NCBI RefSeq assembly: GCF_030348765.1
Contig: NZ_JAUCEU010000007.1
Location: 3,965,501 to 4,029,500, forward strand
Length of the DNA: 64,000 nucleotides
Source of the DNA: Neobacillus sp. CF12
GTDB lineage: Bacteria > Bacillota > Bacilli > Bacillales > Cytobacillaceae
Direction of reading: 5' to 3'
Shown: positions 30,252 through 39,207 of the stretch, one piece after another
Position numbering within the stretch: the stretch's first letter is position 1
Layout of the letters: each line of letters starts with the position of its first letter
Position numbers and translations under genes: made by a program
The notes under the pieces: generated by a model
What the model was told of the DNA's origin: nothing
Database searches by the model: none
What the model saw: the letters and a program-made list of their open reading frames with translations, nothing else

Positions 30252-30288
30252 AAACAGGCAAGCAGAAACTTACTTGCCTGTTTTTTAA
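30252..30288 (+). terminator. Intrinsic terminator after rpmE
   Basis: AAACAGGCAAG pairs with CTTGCCTGTTT over a 10-nt loop, then TTTT. Confidence 0.92.
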
Positions 30289-30360
30289 TTGAATAAAACT
30301 TGTTGAATTTTAAAAATATAGACTTAATAGGTTTCGTACATAGGAAGGAGACGCCGATAT

Positions 30361-30972
30361 ATGTATCTAATGAAGCAACTCGGATGGGTTGAGGTTATCT
30401 GCGGCAGTATGTTTTCAGGAAAATCAGAGGAATTGATTCGTCGCGTGCGACGTGCTCAATTTGCTAAACAAAAAATAGCTGTTTTCAAACCGAAAATAGA
30501 CAATCGCTATAGCGAACAATCTGTCGTTTCTCATAATGGCAACTCTTTTCATGCGAAGCCCATTTCCCATTCGATTGAGATTTTACATCATGTAGAGGCG
30601 GATATCGATATCATTGCCATTGATGAAGTACAGTTTTTTGATGAAGGGATTGTAAGGGTTGTGCAACAGCTTGCTGACAGCGGTCATCGCGTGGTAGTCG
30701 CAGGACTAGATATGGATTTCCGCGGTGAGCCTTTCGGACAAATGCCAGCATTGATGGCTGTTGCGGAAACTGTTACAAAGCTCCAAGCAGTCTGCAGCGT
30801 ATGTGGATCGCCATCAAGCCGGACACAACGCTTAATCGATGGCAGACCGGCATCTTATCATGATCCCGTCATCTTAGTTGGTGCCTCGGAAGCCTACGAA
30901 CCACGTTGCCGTCACCATCATGAGGTACCTAAAACAGCATCCTACCGTGTGCAAGAACCAGCGGTGAAATAA
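30361..30972 (+). CDS. tdk: Thymidine kinase
   Basis: Phosphorylates thymidine in the salvage pathway; type II enzyme of 203 residues. P-loop [11 protein letters not shown] (about 15-25), the DEVQFF Walker B segment (about 96-101), lid region RGEPFG, and zinc-binding cysteines in CSVCG and CRHHH. The start MYLMKQ matches B. subtilis Tdk and follows GGAAGGAG. Confidence 0.96.
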   Translation: MYLMKQLGWVEVICGSMFSGKSEELIRRVRRAQFAKQKIAVFKPKIDNRYSEQSVVSHNGNSFHAKPISHSIEILHHVEADIDIIAIDEVQFFDEGIVRVVQQLADSGHRVVVAGLDMDFRGEPFGQMPALMAVAETVTKLQAVCSVCGSPSSRTQRLIDGRPASYHDPVILVGASEAYEPRCRHHHEVPKTASYRVQEPAVK

Positions 30973-30973
30973 A

Positions 30974-31011
30974 AAAGTCGTACGAGGCTCGAATCTCGTA
31001 CGGCTTTTTCT
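30974..31011 (+). terminator. Intrinsic terminator after tdk
   Basis: AGTCGTACGAG pairs with CTCGTACGGCT (one G-T mismatch) over 8 nt, followed by TTTTTC. Confidence 0.9.
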
Positions 31012-31077
31012 TTGGAAGAATCTAACTAGAGCGATTCTCCAGCAGCCTGGGAAAGATAGTTGTAGGAGGTGCAAGCG

Positions 31078-31509
31078 ATGAAAAAGTTTTTATTTTTAAC
31101 GTTATTATCCATTCTCATGCTAACGGCATGTATGAAAGGGAATGACACAGAAAATACCGCCTACGATTTAAAGAAAGACACAATGAATCCAAATTATATG
31201 TCCAATAATGTAAATCAAGATGTGGGGCCGATGTCGGACCAAAACCCAAATTTCCTTAATTTACGTGGAACGAGATTGAATGATGCATCAAATCGAAACA
31301 ATACCGGCAGGGATATCGATATTGCCAGAGATATTGTAAACAGAACCGATGGTTTTAGATCAGAATCTATTTGGATCAACAATGCTCAGGATGGGATGAC
31401 GGTTACGGTTGATACAAATGGAAAAGTTGATGATAAGGCTATCTCCCGCCTCCGCACAAAACTGCAGCAGGCTTTACCCCGCTATTCTTTTGAAATAAGA
31501 CAACGTTAA
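31078..31509 (+). CDS. Small lipoprotein, YhcN/YlaJ-like
   Basis: 143-residue secreted lipoprotein: signal peptide MKKFLFLTLLSILMLTAC with lipobox LTAC, so the mature protein would begin at Cys18. An Asn-rich linker leads to a C-terminal alpha/beta segment (ARDIVNRTDGFRSESIW, MTVTVDTNGKV) that resembles the domain of YhcN/YlaJ sporulation lipoproteins. I infer that family with moderate confidence. ATG 31078 has GGAGG eight nt upstream. Confidence 0.7.
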   Translation: MKKFLFLTLLSILMLTACMKGNDTENTAYDLKKDTMNPNYMSNNVNQDVGPMSDQNPNFLNLRGTRLNDASNRNNTGRDIDIARDIVNRTDGFRSESIWINNAQDGMTVTVDTNGKVDDKAISRLRTKLQQALPRYSFEIRQR

Positions 31510-31538
31510 CATGCTCTGGCTTCAGGGCATGTTTTTTT
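31509..31538 (+). terminator. Intrinsic terminator after the lipoprotein gene
   Basis: ACATGC pairs with GCATGT, with partial pairing inside, followed by seven T. Confidence 0.75.
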
Positions 31539-31631
31539 CGATGCTATGAGATTTGTGCTGATTTTCAGGATTTACCTGCCAAATTGCTGCATCTAAAATA
31601 CCGATAAAATTTTTTATCCATGAATTTGGTT

Positions 31632-31660
31632 TTGACGTGGATTTTCACCTATACTATAAT
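31632..31660 (+). promoter_or_regulatory. Sigma-A promoter of prfA
   Basis: TTGACG (31632-31637), 17 bp, TATAAT (31655-31660), about 37 nt before the GTG start. Confidence 0.85.
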
Positions 31661-31696
31661 TAGAATGTTATGGACAAAAACTAGAGGTGAATAACT

Positions 31697-32770
31697 GTGT
31701 TTGATCGTCTTCAATCCGTTGAAGATCGTTACGAAAGGCTAAATGAACTTTTGAGCGATCCGACCATTATTAATGATTCAAAAAAACTACGTGAATATTC
31801 AAAAGAACAATCTGATATACAAGAGACCGTGCAAACGTATCGTGAATATAAAGACGTCCGCGAACAGCTTCAGGATGCTAAGGCAATGCTTGAGGAAAAG
31901 CTCGACAACGATATGCGCGAAATGGTCAAAGAAGAAGTAAATGAGCTCGAAAAGCAAATTGAGGAACTAGAAGCAAAAATGAAGTTCCTGATGATTCCGA
32001 AGGATCCGAATGATGACAAGAACGTTATCTTTGAAATCCGCGGTGCTGCCGGTGGTGAGGAAGCGGCTCTTTTTGCGGGTACGCTTTACCGTATGTACAG
32101 CCGATATGCAGAAGCACAGGGCTGGAAAACGGAACTACTTGATGCCAACGCAACAGGTCTTGGCGGCTACAAAGAAATCAGCTTTATGATTAATGGTCAA
32201 GGTGCCTATTCCAAATTGAAATTTGAGAATGGTGCTCATCGTGTGCAGCGTGTGCCGGAAACTGAATCTGGCGGACGTATCCATACTTCGACTGCGACTG
32301 TTGTTTGCTTGCCAGAAGCGGAAGAACTAGAAGTTGAAATTCATGATAAAGATATCCGTTTTGATGCGTTTGCTTCCAGCGGCGCCGGCGGACAGTCCGT
32401 TAACACGACAATGTCAGCTGTTCGTTTAACGCATATTCCAACTGGAATCGTCGTATCGATTCAGGATGAAAAATCGCAGCACAAGAACAAGGACAAGGCG
32501 ATGAAGGTATTACGTGCGCGTGTTTATGACAAGTTCCAGCAGGAAGCACAGGCTGAATATGACCAGGTGCGTAAATCTGCGGTTGGTACGGGCGACCGTT
32601 CTGAACGTATTCGTACTTACAACTTCCCGCAAAACCGTGTCACCGACCACCGTATCGGCTTGACCCTTCAGAAGTTGGATCAAATCATTGAAGGTAAGCT
32701 TGACGAAATCATCGATGCATTAACGCTAGAGGATCAGACAAGCAAGCTTGAAAGTGGTTCAGATGAGTAA
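31697..32770 (+). CDS. prfA: Peptide chain release factor 1
   Basis: Recognises UAA and UAG stop codons and releases the peptide. 357 residues: N-terminal coiled-coil domain, tripeptide-anticodon region near [10 protein letters not shown], and the universal GGQ in [12 protein letters not shown] (about 230-241), whose glutamine is methylated by PrmC, encoded next. GTG start behind AGAGGTG. Overlaps prmC by 8 nt. Confidence 0.97.
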   Translation: MFDRLQSVEDRYERLNELLSDPTIINDSKKLREYSKEQSDIQETVQTYREYKDVREQLQDAKAMLEEKLDNDMREMVKEEVNELEKQIEELEAKMKFLMIPKDPNDDKNVIFEIRGAAGGEEAALFAGTLYRMYSRYAEAQGWKTELLDANATGLGGYKEISFMINGQGAYSKLKFENGAHRVQRVPETESGGRIHTSTATVVCLPEAEELEVEIHDKDIRFDAFASSGAGGQSVNTTMSAVRLTHIPTGIVVSIQDEKSQHKNKDKAMKVLRARVYDKFQQEAQAEYDQVRKSAVGTGDRSERIRTYNFPQNRVTDHRIGLTLQKLDQIIEGKLDEIIDALTLEDQTSKLESGSDE

Positions 32771-33605
32771 AAAAGTGTATGAAGCTCTGCAATGGGCTTC
32801 TTCTTTTTTAAAAAAAGCAAATCGGGATGAAAATGCTGGTGAATTGCTGCTTCGCCATATCACGGGAATGTCACGTGCACAACTCTTTGCTAATGTTCGT
32901 GATGACCTTCCGGTGGCGCAGTGGGACGTGTTTGAAGAAGCTGTCACCCAACATGTTAAGGGAACGCCGGTTCAATATATTATCGGTTCTGAGGAGTTTT
33001 ATGGCCGAACCTTTATCGTCAATGAAGAGGTGCTGATTCCGAGGCCGGAAACAGAGGAACTTGTCTACGAAACCCTGAAGCGAATCAATAAGCGGGAGCT
33101 AAAAGTGGTCGATATTGGTACCGGCAGCGGGGCAATTGCGATTAGTCTAAAGCTTGAGCAGCCTTCATTACAGATATATGCTTCTGATATTGCTGAAGAA
33201 TCGTTAAAGGTTGCTAGGGAAAATGCGAGTCAGCTGGGCGCTGAGGTTGAATTTGTCCAAGGGGATTTGCTGCAGCCGTTTCGTGGGCAGAAGTTTGATG
33301 TAGTCATCTCGAATCCGCCTTATATACCTCTAAGTGATATTGAAACGATGTCTGTAGTGGTAACGGAGCATGAGCCGCATCGGGCTCTGTTTGCAGGCGA
33401 GGATGGACTGGATTTTTATCGCCGCTTTATGGCGGAGCTGCCGGAAGTGATAGCGCCGGTCGTGCTGGTTGGCTTTGAGATTGGGGCCGGTCAGGGGGAG
33501 GCGGTTGCCGACCTTTTTAAAAAGGCGTTTGTGAATGTAAAGGTGGAAATACTTAATGATATTAATGGCAAGGACCGGATGGTGTTTGCTGAAATAAAAT
33601 TGTAG
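32763..33605 (+). CDS. prmC: Release-factor glutamine methyltransferase
   Basis: Methylates the GGQ glutamine of release factors using S-adenosylmethionine. 280 residues from ATG 32763: helical N-terminal domain, SAM motif [13 protein letters not shown] (about 113-125), and the NPPY catalytic tetrad in VISNPPYIP. The ATG sits in the prfA stop region, so the genes are translationally coupled; TTG 32748 is less likely. Confidence 0.95.
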   Translation: MSKKVYEALQWASSFLKKANRDENAGELLLRHITGMSRAQLFANVRDDLPVAQWDVFEEAVTQHVKGTPVQYIIGSEEFYGRTFIVNEEVLIPRPETEELVYETLKRINKRELKVVDIGTGSGAIAISLKLEQPSLQIYASDIAEESLKVARENASQLGAEVEFVQGDLLQPFRGQKFDVVISNPPYIPLSDIETMSVVVTEHEPHRALFAGEDGLDFYRRFMAELPEVIAPVVLVGFEIGAGQGEAVADLFKKAFVNVKVEILNDINGKDRMVFAEIKL

Positions 33606-33638
33606 CAGAGTGATCTCATAAATCACTCTGCTTTTTTT
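33605..33638 (+). terminator. Intrinsic terminator after prmC
   Basis: GCAGAGTGAT pairs perfectly with ATCACTCTGC, followed by seven T. It may also serve the convergent small gene. Confidence 0.92.
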
Positions 33639-33640
33639 AT

Positions 33641-33766
33641 TTATAACTTTCCTTTACGTTCTTGGGCTTTTAATGCTACCTTTTCGAGTCCATCGTGTGC
33701 AAATTCTACGTCTGTTTTCGGCATGGCAGGATTATTTTTTAATTTCTTGTTCTTCTGTTTAGACAT
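33641..33766 (-). CDS. Very small charged protein (41 aa), YfhD-like
   Basis: Reading frame of 41 residues starting MSKQKNKKLKNNPAMPK and ending ERKGKL, Lys rich, soluble. The stretch DVEFAHDGLEKVALKAQER resembles the small YfhD family of spore formers; I offer this as a guess. GGAGGTG lies about 6 nt before the ATG, a strong ribosome site that supports translation. Convergent with prmC, divergent from spoIIR. Confidence 0.6.
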   Translation of the reverse strand: MSKQKNKKLKNNPAMPKTDVEFAHDGLEKVALKAQERKGKL

Positions 33767-33900
33767 GTTTTTCACCTCCGCAATGTTAGTTTGCTTTTTT
33801 TTGAAGAAAAAATTCTACTACTAGTTTTTTTAATTTTACTAGTTTAAGATTCTTTGCATTTGTCCACAATGATGATAGTGAAGGGATGGTGCGAGAAATT

Positions 33901-34794
33901 ATGAACAGTAAAGTATTAGTGTGGTCTTATTTAATCATTTTATCGTTGGGAACGATATTAAATTTATATATACCAAAAACGGAAGCGGTGGCGAAGGATT
34001 CGATAGTGATTCCAGCTGAGGCGATTCGACTTCGGATTCTTGCCAATAGTGACAGCCCGCAAGATCAGGAGATTAAACGGATGGTGCGTGATGAGGTTAA
34101 TAAACACATCACGTTATGGGTTCAGGATTTGACGTCTTTGGAAAAAGCAAAGTCGGTGATTACTTCAAAGCTGCCAGAAGTTCAAACTATAGCTGAAAAG
34201 GTTGTAGCGGAGCAAGGTTCGACTCAAAGTGTGAATGTGGAATTTGGTAAGGTTCAGTTTCCAACGAAATTGTATGGAGAGTTTTTATATCCAGCAGGTG
34301 AATATCAGGCAATCTTGATTACCTTAGGTGAAGGAACGGGTGCTAATTGGTGGTGCGTACTTTATCCGCCATTATGTTTCCTTGATTTTTCAAATGGAGT
34401 AGCTGTTCAAAGTGAAGGTTTTGAAGATACCGCATATGCGGCAGAGAATGAAGAGGCAGTTGCGGATGTTGAGGCGACGGAACAAGAGGTAGTGGAAGAG
34501 GAAGTTACGAATTCTAGTAAGAAAAAGAATGTAGAAGAAGAAGTTACGAATTTAAGTAAGAAAAAGAAAGTAGAAGAAGTTACTGTTGAAGAAGAAGTTA
34601 CTGTTGAAGAGGAAGTTGAAGTTGAAGTTGAGGTAGACGAGAAGAAGCAAGCGGAAGTTGTGCAGGAGTCAGAGAAAGAAGTAGAGAAGGAAGTAGAAAA
34701 GGAAACAGCTGCACCAGTTTACACTTCTGAGGACGAAAAGCCAGTAAAGGTAAAATTCTTTGTTGTTGAAATGTTTGAGAGTATTTTTAGATAA
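33901..34794 (+). CDS. spoIIR: Stage II sporulation protein R with long acidic/basic insertion
   Basis: Forespore-secreted signal that triggers SpoIIGA to process pro-sigma-E in the mother cell. Residues from the ATG at 33901: membrane anchor or signal (about 3-22), then the conserved core (IPAEAIRLRILANSDSPQDQ, VNKHITLWV, YPAGEYQAILITLGEG, ANWWCVLYPPLCFLDFSNG). B. subtilis SpoIIR has only a short tail after this. Here about 110 residues of Glu, Val and Lys repeats (EEEV, VEVEVEV, EKEVEKEVEKE) precede a typical end, KVKFFVVEMFESIF. Upstream in-frame starts (ATG 33886, GTG 33889) lie against AAGGG; start uncertain. Confidence 0.88.
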   Translation: MNSKVLVWSYLIILSLGTILNLYIPKTEAVAKDSIVIPAEAIRLRILANSDSPQDQEIKRMVRDEVNKHITLWVQDLTSLEKAKSVITSKLPEVQTIAEKVVAEQGSTQSVNVEFGKVQFPTKLYGEFLYPAGEYQAILITLGEGTGANWWCVLYPPLCFLDFSNGVAVQSEGFEDTAYAAENEEAVADVEATEQEVVEEEVTNSSKKKNVEEEVTNLSKKKKVEEVTVEEEVTVEEEVEVEVEVDEKKQAEVVQESEKEVEKEVEKETAAPVYTSEDEKPVKVKFFVVEMFESIFR

Positions 34795-34837
34795 AAAAAA
34801 GTAGGTTATCGCTGATATAAATCTTAGGTATCAATTA

Positions 34838-34875
34838 GAGCCAGCTCTCAAAATGGGGCTGGTTATTTATTTTTG
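34838..34875 (+). terminator. Hairpin after spoIIR
   Basis: AGCCAGCTC pairs imperfectly with GGGGCTGGTT, followed by a T-rich tract. Confidence 0.6.
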
Positions 34876-34963
34876 AAAAAATTTTACTAGATTTCGTATG
34901 TATTTAGTTCTAGTTCTTTTAATTTTTCATAGAGTAGAGTATCAAATATAAGAGGTGGTAAGG

Positions 34964-35410
34964 ATGCAGGCACTTATACGTTGCGCGAAGAAAGAGGATT
35001 TGGGCACTTTAAGAGAGTTTCTTACTCGGGCGAACCTTGGAAGTGACGGACTTACAGAGGAAACGGTAGAGTATTTTCTTTTGCTAGAGGATGAAGATGG
35101 GTCGATTAAGGGTACACTTGGAATGGAGAACCTCAAGGATTGTGGATTGCTGCGATCGTTGGTGGTTTCACCAGGGCAAGCTGAGAAGGATATTTTCCTG
35201 TTGATAACACAAATGATGACATTAGCGAAAGAAAAAGGGATGAGCAGTTTGTTTTTGGCAACCAATAAAAGCGTGGCACTTCCGTTTTTTGAATTGCTAG
35301 GTTTTGAGAAGGTGGAGCGTGACCTATTACCTGCTGAACTTTATTCGTTAGAACACATTCGACATGTATTTAATGTGGATAACTCGTTATTTTTAAAATT
35401 TTCACTATAA
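34964..35410 (+). CDS. ywlB: GNAT-family N-acetyltransferase YwlB
   Basis: 148-residue acetyltransferase of the GNAT fold. LLRSLVVSPGQAEKDI provides the strand and acetyl-CoA pyrophosphate-loop region, although the usual Q/RxxGxG/A is weak here (SPGQAEKD), and FFELLGFEKVERDLLP is the typical C-terminal strand. Substrate unknown. It lies between spoIIR and ywlC as in B. subtilis. ATG 34964 follows AGAGGTGG. Confidence 0.8.
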   Translation: MQALIRCAKKEDLGTLREFLTRANLGSDGLTEETVEYFLLLEDEDGSIKGTLGMENLKDCGLLRSLVVSPGQAEKDIFLLITQMMTLAKEKGMSSLFLATNKSVALPFFELLGFEKVERDLLPAELYSLEHIRHVFNVDNSLFLKFSL

Positions 35411-35801
35411 TTGTGGATTAATCCACAAAGTTACCCACATTTTTAAGATAGTTATGCACAAATTGTGGATAAGGGGTTGTGTTTATCCCCACCTTCTTTT
35501 ATACTTTCAAAAGTAATATGAGACAAAGAGCCTAAATTCGGCAAATTTCGATATCATTTGCGCTTCTTATAAAGGTGGATAAGTATGAACACAAAGATTT
35601 GGAAAGTGGATAAATATGTGGATAACCTCGAAAATAATCCACAGGTTGTGGATGCAGCTCATTTTTTACAAGAAAATGAAGTGGTGGCACTGCCAACGGA
35701 GACCGTTTATGGTCTTGGAGGAAATGCAGAAAGTGATGAGGCTGTGGAAAAAATCTTCGCTTCGAAAGGCAGACCGAGCGATAATCCACTGATTATCCAC
35801 A
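35411..35801. promoter_or_regulatory. DnaA-box cluster spanning the ywlB-ywlC gap and start of ywlC
   Basis: Against the DnaA box TTATNCACA I find exact matches at 35452-35460 (TTATGCACA), 35464-35472 and 35617-35625 (reverse TGTGGATAA) and 35793-35801 (TTATCCACA). One-mismatch boxes lie at 35431, 35483, 35574, 35605 and 35635. A perfect 18-bp palindrome TTGTGGATTAATCCACAA covers 35411-35428. From memory, the ywlB-ywlC region is one of the DnaA-binding clusters away from oriC in B. subtilis. Confidence 0.8.
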
Positions 35802-36628
35802 TTGGTGATAAAAAGCAACTCAATGCATTTGTTGCGAACATCCCCGACAAAGCAGAAATTTTAATGGAGAGGTTCTGGCCAGGACCGTTGACGATTATTT
35901 TTAACAAGAAACCAGGCGTTCTTTCAGAAAAAGCAACGGCGGGTTTGAACACTGTTGCTGTAAGGATGCCGGATCATCCTGTTGCTTTGGCATTGTTGCA
36001 AGTATGTCAATTGCCGATTGCTGCTCCGAGTGCCAATAGCTCTGGAAAGCCGAGTCCTACCAATGCACAGCATGTGATTGAGGATTTAAACGGGAAAATT
36101 GCCGGTGTGCTTGACGGAGGCTCGACAGGTGTTGGGGTTGAATCGACGGTCTTAGATTGTACGGAAGAAATTCCGATTATTTTACGGCCAGGCGGGGTTA
36201 CGAAGGAACAGCTGGAGGCTGTGGTCGGTGAGGTTCAACTTGATGCGGCATTGCTCGATGAAGCGTCAAAGCCGAAAGCGCCGGGGATGAAGTATCAGCA
36301 CTATGCTCCGAATGCACCGCTTTATTTGGTGAACGGCAGTCAGTCCTTCTTGCAAAGTTTAATAGAAGAAAAGCAGAAGGAAGGCCTAACTGTAGGTGTG
36401 TTAGCGACAGAGGAAAGTGTTGAGTCATACAAATGTGATGTGGCGATTGCCTGTGGAAAAAGGGCTGAGCTGGAGACGGTTGCAACCGCGCTTTATGAAA
36501 CATTACGGGCCTTTAATCAAGAAAAAGTGGATATCATTTTTAGCGAGATGTTCCCGAATACCGGTGTTGGCCATGCGATCATGAATCGTCTGCAAAAAGC
36601 GGCTGGCAATAAAATAATCAATGAATAA
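35585..36628 (+). CDS. ywlC: Threonylcarbamoyl-AMP synthase (Sua5/YwlC)
   Basis: Makes threonylcarbamoyl-AMP for the t6A modification of tRNAs that read ANN codons. 347 residues: N-terminal YrdC domain with the LPTETVYGLGG motif (about 38-48), KGRPSDNPL and SANSSGKPSPT, and a C-terminal Sua5 domain following SPGMKYQHYAP-like residues. This two-domain form matches Sua5 rather than single-domain TsaC. The 5' end of the gene carries several DnaA boxes in its codons. Confidence 0.95.
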   Translation: MNTKIWKVDKYVDNLENNPQVVDAAHFLQENEVVALPTETVYGLGGNAESDEAVEKIFASKGRPSDNPLIIHIGDKKQLNAFVANIPDKAEILMERFWPGPLTIIFNKKPGVLSEKATAGLNTVAVRMPDHPVALALLQVCQLPIAAPSANSSGKPSPTNAQHVIEDLNGKIAGVLDGGSTGVGVESTVLDCTEEIPIILRPGGVTKEQLEAVVGEVQLDAALLDEASKPKAPGMKYQHYAPNAPLYLVNGSQSFLQSLIEEKQKEGLTVGVLATEESVESYKCDVAIACGKRAELETVATALYETLRAFNQEKVDIIFSEMFPNTGVGHAIMNRLQKAAGNKIINE

Positions 36629-36660
36629 GCACCAGTTCCCTTATTGGGCCTGGTGCTTTT
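36627..36660. terminator. Convergent terminator between ywlC and srtD
   Basis: AAGCACCAG pairs with CTGGTGCTT, with CCC and GGG pairing inside, followed by TT. It overlaps the last codons of the leftward sortase gene. Confidence 0.85.
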
Positions 36661-37237
36661 CTATTTGCTGCGCTGCGATTAAATCAGCCACAAGAATATA
36701 CCGTTTTGGAGCATTTCCAATGAAACTAAATGGATAACAGGTGGTCACGGTCAAGGTACTTTTGGGTTTCGGTACAAGGACTGTCCGATCCCTTTGATCA
36801 ACAATTCTAACTTTCCTTATTTTATACAGGTATTCACCATCGTCTGTTGTGACAATTAACTCATCGTTGATTCCTACCTCGCCAAGTCCTCGAAAAACGG
36901 TATCCCGATGCCCGGATAGTACACAATTGTTGTTTTCACCAGGAAGGACGCTGTGTGTAAAGTGTCCAACACCCTGTTTTAGTATGTCAGAATTCGTTCC
37001 TTCAAAGATAGGCAGGGAACGATTTAATTTAGGAATCGTCAGGACTCCGATTTTTTCACCGAGCACAGGTTTAATTTTGGCCTCTGTTTTGATTGTTTCG
37101 ATTGATTCTTTAAAGTCACTGGGACGAATTTCTGGTTTGGTGGAAGCGGAATAACCTTTACTCAACCAGTAAAGATTATAGCCCGCAATCAGAACACCAA
37201 CAAAGATCAAGACAACAGAAATTTTCTTCCTCCACAT
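36641..37237 (-). CDS. srtD: Class D sortase
   Basis: Membrane-bound transpeptidase that attaches surface proteins to peptidoglycan. 198 residues: N-terminal membrane anchor (about 5-25), catalytic His in LSGHRDTVF (about 108), catalytic Cys in TLTVTTCYPF and the Arg in APKRYILVA. The substrate is almost surely the LPDTA protein encoded immediately upstream: its stop and the sortase ATG share one base (TAATG), so the two are translationally coupled. Confidence 0.93.
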   Translation of the reverse strand: MWRKKISVVLIFVGVLIAGYNLYWLSKGYSASTKPEIRPSDFKESIETIKTEAKIKPVLGEKIGVLTIPKLNRSLPIFEGTNSDILKQGVGHFTHSVLPGENNNCVLSGHRDTVFRGLGEVGINDELIVTTDDGEYLYKIRKVRIVDQRDRTVLVPKPKSTLTVTTCYPFSFIGNAPKRYILVADLIAAQQIEKHQAQ

Positions 37238-38196
37238 TATACATTCTCGTTTTTCCTAGAGTAACGGTAGAAAGCAAGTCCTGCAAAAATTAACAGGATA
37301 CCGAGGATACTATTTAATCCAAAAGGTGAGGCTGTATCCGGTAATTTGTGTTCATGTAATTCTTTGGTCAATTCGCCGGCGATATCACCAACATCAACTA
37401 AATTTTCGCCTGTTTGCAGGAGGAATTCTGATCCAAGCATTTCTTCTGAAACTTGAAGGTCAGCTAGTAAATTTCCTTGAAAATCGGAAAGTTCAACTAA
37501 AAGGCTTTGACCATTTAACGTTTCTAATTTCATCAATTCTGCGAAACTAATCGCTGTTTTCGTTTTACCCACAAGGAAAAAGTTTGCTTTCACGTGGAAG
37601 GCATTCAACATTTCTCCCCAAATAGTGAGTAATTGGTTTTGCTGGTCTTCTGTAAGAAGAGATGGGTCTTCAATCTCCATGAAAGGTTCTAACCCAGCCA
37701 TTATACGCTCCATTTCCTGTTCTAATACGAGTTCGTCAAGAGACATAAAATGCGTGAAGAGCCTATCTACCTCTTCTTCCAATAAACCAATTTGAGCAAG
37801 GAATTGTTCCGACTCTAGCATCTCCTGGTCGTGATTGATGTAAAAGTCGACGGTTACATCCAAATCCTCAATAAAATGATAGTCCTCGAGGCTTTCACCG
37901 AATTCCCCTAATAAGTTTTCGAGGCCTTCTTTTGTTAAATCATACTTTTGAAGTAGATCATTGAGGTTTTCATCGGTGATTGGGGTGCCGAGCATCGATT
38001 TTAAATCTTCAAGCGACTCAAAATCTGCTAATGTTGTTTCATAGTAAGCTAAGTAATCTTGTAATTCCTCGATTGTCCAATTCATTTCAGTTAGAAGTTG
38101 GTCAATTTCTTCCTGTGGCACAGCAGCGGATACCATAGGGGCGGATACTGTGAGCAAAAGTAAAATGGCAATAATTGAATGAACAAAAATCTTCAA
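37237..38196 (-). CDS. Processed acidic surface protein with LPDTA sorting signal
   Basis: About 319 residues from the TTG at 38196 (AGGAGG 7 nt upstream). Signal peptide (about 1-25, ending VSAA), then a very acidic, largely helical body made of repeated (M/L)xxxELxxxL units, and a C-terminal sorting signal: LPDTA, a hydrophobic helix and the basic tail RYSRKNE. It fits the processed acidic surface protein family that pairs with class D sortases and is cut as LPxTA. Function on the cell or spore surface unknown. An upstream in-frame ATG lies beyond the ribosome site and is rejected. Confidence 0.88.
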   Translation of the reverse strand: MKIFVHSIIAILLLLTVSAPMVSAAVPQEEIDQLLTEMNWTIEELQDYLAYYETTLADFESLEDLKSMLGTPITDENLNDLLQKYDLTKEGLENLLGEFGESLEDYHFIEDLDVTVDFYINHDQEMLESEQFLAQIGLLEEEVDRLFTHFMSLDELVLEQEMERIMAGLEPFMEIEDPSLLTEDQQNQLLTIWGEMLNAFHVKANFFLVGKTKTAISFAELMKLETLNGQSLLVELSDFQGNLLADLQVSEEMLGSEFLLQTGENLVDVGDIAGELTKELHEHKLPDTASPFGLNSILGILLIFAGLAFYRYSRKNENV

Positions 38197-38406
38197 GACA
38201 ATTCCTCCTAAATAAATAACGTAAAAAGCCTCTCCCGATAATCGCAGGAAAATAGCAGGTCCCAAAGATATTATCTTTCATGCTGGAAATTTTATTCGGT
38301 ATAGGGAGGTTTATCCATGGATATTTTTCTGTCCTTTCTTCTGACTTCTAAAAGCATTTGGACGTGCATATGTTAAATCAGGGCAAGTCCGAGGGGGTCG
38401 AGATTC

Positions 38407-38964
38407 GTGTATGGGATGATTGGGGAAGTGGTAACGCTGTTGTTAATGGCGTTTGCGTTAGGGATGGATGCCTTTTCCGTTGGCTTGGGGATGGGGATGT
38501 TCAAGTTACGGCTACGGCAGATTTTTAAAATTGGGATTACGATTGGATTATTCCATGTGTGGATGCCGCTGGTTGGCATGATAGCCGGGAAATATTTATC
38601 AGACAAATTTGGTTTTTTTGCATCGGTTGTCGGCGGATTGTTGCTGATTGTGCTAGGGGTGCAAATGATTTGGGCAAGCATAAGGAAGAGCGAAGAATCG
38701 GTGATGACACCGGTTGGTTTTGGATTGATCATTTTTGCTACAAGTGTGAGCCTTGACAGCTTCTCGCTCGGGCTGACGTTAGGGATTTATGGAGCAAAAA
38801 CATTACTTGTGATTATATGCTTTGGCGCTGTGGCAACACTGTTAACATGGGCAGGATTGCTGCTTGGCAGGAAGGCGCAGGGCTGGATTGGCTCCTATAG
38901 TGAAGCGCTCGGCGGAAGTATCCTGCTGGCATTTGGAATTAAATTACTACTTCCCTTTTTATAA
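38407..38964 (+). CDS. mntP: Manganese efflux pump MntP
   Basis: Six-helix membrane transporter exporting Mn(II), 185 residues. Two halves repeat the motif with a membrane aspartate: [12 protein letters not shown] (about 18-29) and [15 protein letters not shown] (about 110-125), the DUF204 hallmark. GTG 38407 has GAGGGGG nine nt upstream; ATG 38410 follows. I see no yybP-ykoY manganese riboswitch in the 200-nt leader. Same place as B. subtilis ywlD. Confidence 0.9.
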   Translation: MYGMIGEVVTLLLMAFALGMDAFSVGLGMGMFKLRLRQIFKIGITIGLFHVWMPLVGMIAGKYLSDKFGFFASVVGGLLLIVLGVQMIWASIRKSEESVMTPVGFGLIIFATSVSLDSFSLGLTLGIYGAKTLLVIICFGAVATLLTWAGLLLGRKAQGWIGSYSEALGGSILLAFGIKLLLPFL

Positions 38965-38996
38965 AAACCTTTCACTTTAAACGAAAGGTTTTTTTA
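38964..38996 (+). terminator. Intrinsic terminator after mntP
   Basis: AAAACCTTTC pairs with GAAAGGTTTT, followed by further T. Confidence 0.9.
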
Positions 38997-39029
38997 ATAT
39001 AGATAGAGAAATGATAGAATAATACATAG

Positions 39030-39149
39030 AAAAGCGGAGGCGCCTTGCCCAGGGGCGACAGGCATAAGACGAGCCGGCGAGAAGGTCGGTCTTTACCTTC
39101 TTGAAGGATTGGCTTTGACCTGAGAGCACCTAGGCGCTGTAGCTAGACA
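39030..39149. repeat. Bacillus-type repeat, short form (mntP-ywlE gap)
   Basis: Runs from AAAAGCGGAGGCGCCTTGCC to TAGGCGCTGTAGCTAGACA; the two ends are partly complementary (GGCGCCT against AGGCGC) and the middle has GGTCGG...CCTTC stems. This is a common intergenic repeat of Bacillus genomes as I remember it. A second copy with an insertion lies inside the atp operon at 51450-51597. Confidence 0.8.
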
Positions 39150-39207
39150 ATTCTCAAAGTCGAAAAAATTTTATTCTATTATCTTTTAATTGAAAGGGGG
39201 CAGCAGT

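Noticed and set aside
38197..38406. Riboswitch (manganese or c-di-GMP) between the sortase operon and mntP
   Set aside because: No conserved core of either class could be found by eye on either strand.
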